Assembly (NCBI RefSeq): GCF_039822265.1
Contig: NZ_JBAJEX010000001.1
Location: 372,001-436,000 of the forward strand
DNA: 64,000 nucleotides
Reading direction: 5' to 3'
Source: Thiobacter sp. AK1
Lineage (GTDB): Bacteria; Pseudomonadota; Gammaproteobacteria; Burkholderiales; Thiobacteraceae
Below the pieces are notes generated by a model. The model had not been told where the DNA came from, did not search any database, and was given only the letters and a program-made list of their open reading frames with translations. Below are positions 63,659 to 64,000 of this stretch, piece by piece. The position numbers were made by a program, and so were the translations under genes. Position 1 is the first letter of the stretch. Every line of letters starts with the position of its first letter.

Positions 63659-64000
63659 GTGCTGAGTTACCGTCATGCCTTTCACGCAGGCAACCACGCA
63701 GACGTGCTCAAGCACGTGGTGTTGGTGCAGATCCTGCGTCATCTCGCGCGCAAGGATACGCCCTTCTGGGTAATCGACACCCACGCCGGCGCGGGCCTCT
63801 ACGCCCTGAACAGTGAACCTGCCGTGCGTCTGGCGGAATACCGAGAGGGCATTGGGCGTCTTTGGCAAATGCAGAAGCGACCGGCCGCCGTGGCGGAATA
63901 CGTGGCAGAAGTGCGGGCGGCGAATCCGGATGGCCGCCTCAGGGTCTATCCCGGCTCGCCCTGGCTCGCTTGGCGGGCCCTGCGCGCCAAGGACCGGCTG
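63659..64000 (+). CDS. rlmJ: 23S rRNA (adenine(2030)-N(6))-methyltransferase RlmJ (partial, 5' part)
   Basis: The first 114 residues, open to the window end. Begins with GTG at 63659 as M-LSYRHAFHAGNHADVLKHV, the characteristic RlmJ N-terminus; the SAM-binding motif VIDTHAGAGLYAL follows. It methylates A2030 of 23S rRNA. It lies 9 bp after ettA, so the two are probably co-transcribed. Confidence 0.93.
   Translation, partial: MLSYRHAFHAGNHADVLKHVVLVQILRHLARKDTPFWVIDTHAGAGLYALNSEPAVRLAEYREGIGRLWQMQKRPAAVAEYVAEVRAANPDGRLRVYPGSPWLAWRALRAKDRL

Overview
The window looks like a chromosomal stretch of a GC-rich betaproteobacterium. The gene orders tig-clpP-clpX-lon-hupB-tRNA-Val-tRNA-Asp-ppiD, rpsF-priB-rpsR-rplI-dnaB-alr-radA and gloB-methyltransferase-rnhA-dnaQ are classic beta/gamma synteny. 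PriB, the squalene genes hpnCDE and an E1-alpha/E1-beta pyruvate dehydrogenase suggest a Thiobacillus/Nitrosomonadales-like lineage. The lineage is inferred from gene content; no marker was compared.

Layout. 1-2747: a periplasmic substrate-binding protein (cut by the window edge) and a TonB-dependent receptor. 2771-7309: dnaQ, rnhA and a YafS-like methyltransferase, divergent from gloB and mltD. 7334-13912: a Yej-type peptide ABC importer. 14019-16544: fabI and a cheR-cheB pair. 16588-25614: protein quality control (ppiD, lon, clpX, clpP, tig), HU and three tRNAs. 25615-26588: insertion-sequence debris. 26589-30460: squalene synthesis (hpnC, hpnD, hpnE) and a short-chain dehydrogenase. 30453-35931: a Ser/Thr phosphorylation island with one kinase, one lipoprotein and two FHA-phosphatase pairs. 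35955-41730: radA, alr, dnaB and the bS6/PriB/bS18/bL9 operon. 41984-45685: a five-gene operon of membrane and exported proteins around a TPR-Ppx/GppA-like fusion. 45778-45864: a two-repeat type I-E-like CRISPR relic. 46233-52347: an MFS transporter, aroC, a broken P-type ATPase, a quinone oxidoreductase and an M17 aminopeptidase. 52603-57669: pyruvate dehydrogenase with fused E2-E3. 57808-61836: an NtrB/NtrC-type pair divergent from a sigma-54 promoter, a 66-residue protein and a DUF599 membrane protein. 61985-64000: ettA and the start of rlmJ.

Most of the window is ordinary core genome. The parts most worth pursuing are: (i) the kinase/phosphatase/FHA island with a TssQ-like lipoprotein but no type VI secretion genes; (ii) the exported TPR-Ppx/GppA-like operon; (iii) the sigma-54 circuit, with a well-spaced -24/-12 element and two TGCAACA sites exactly 20 bp apart near the kinase gene start. 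Mobile debris includes two related ~150-bp elements with TATTGAGC-type ends, one of which overlaps the hpnC stop codon, and an IS630 remnant.
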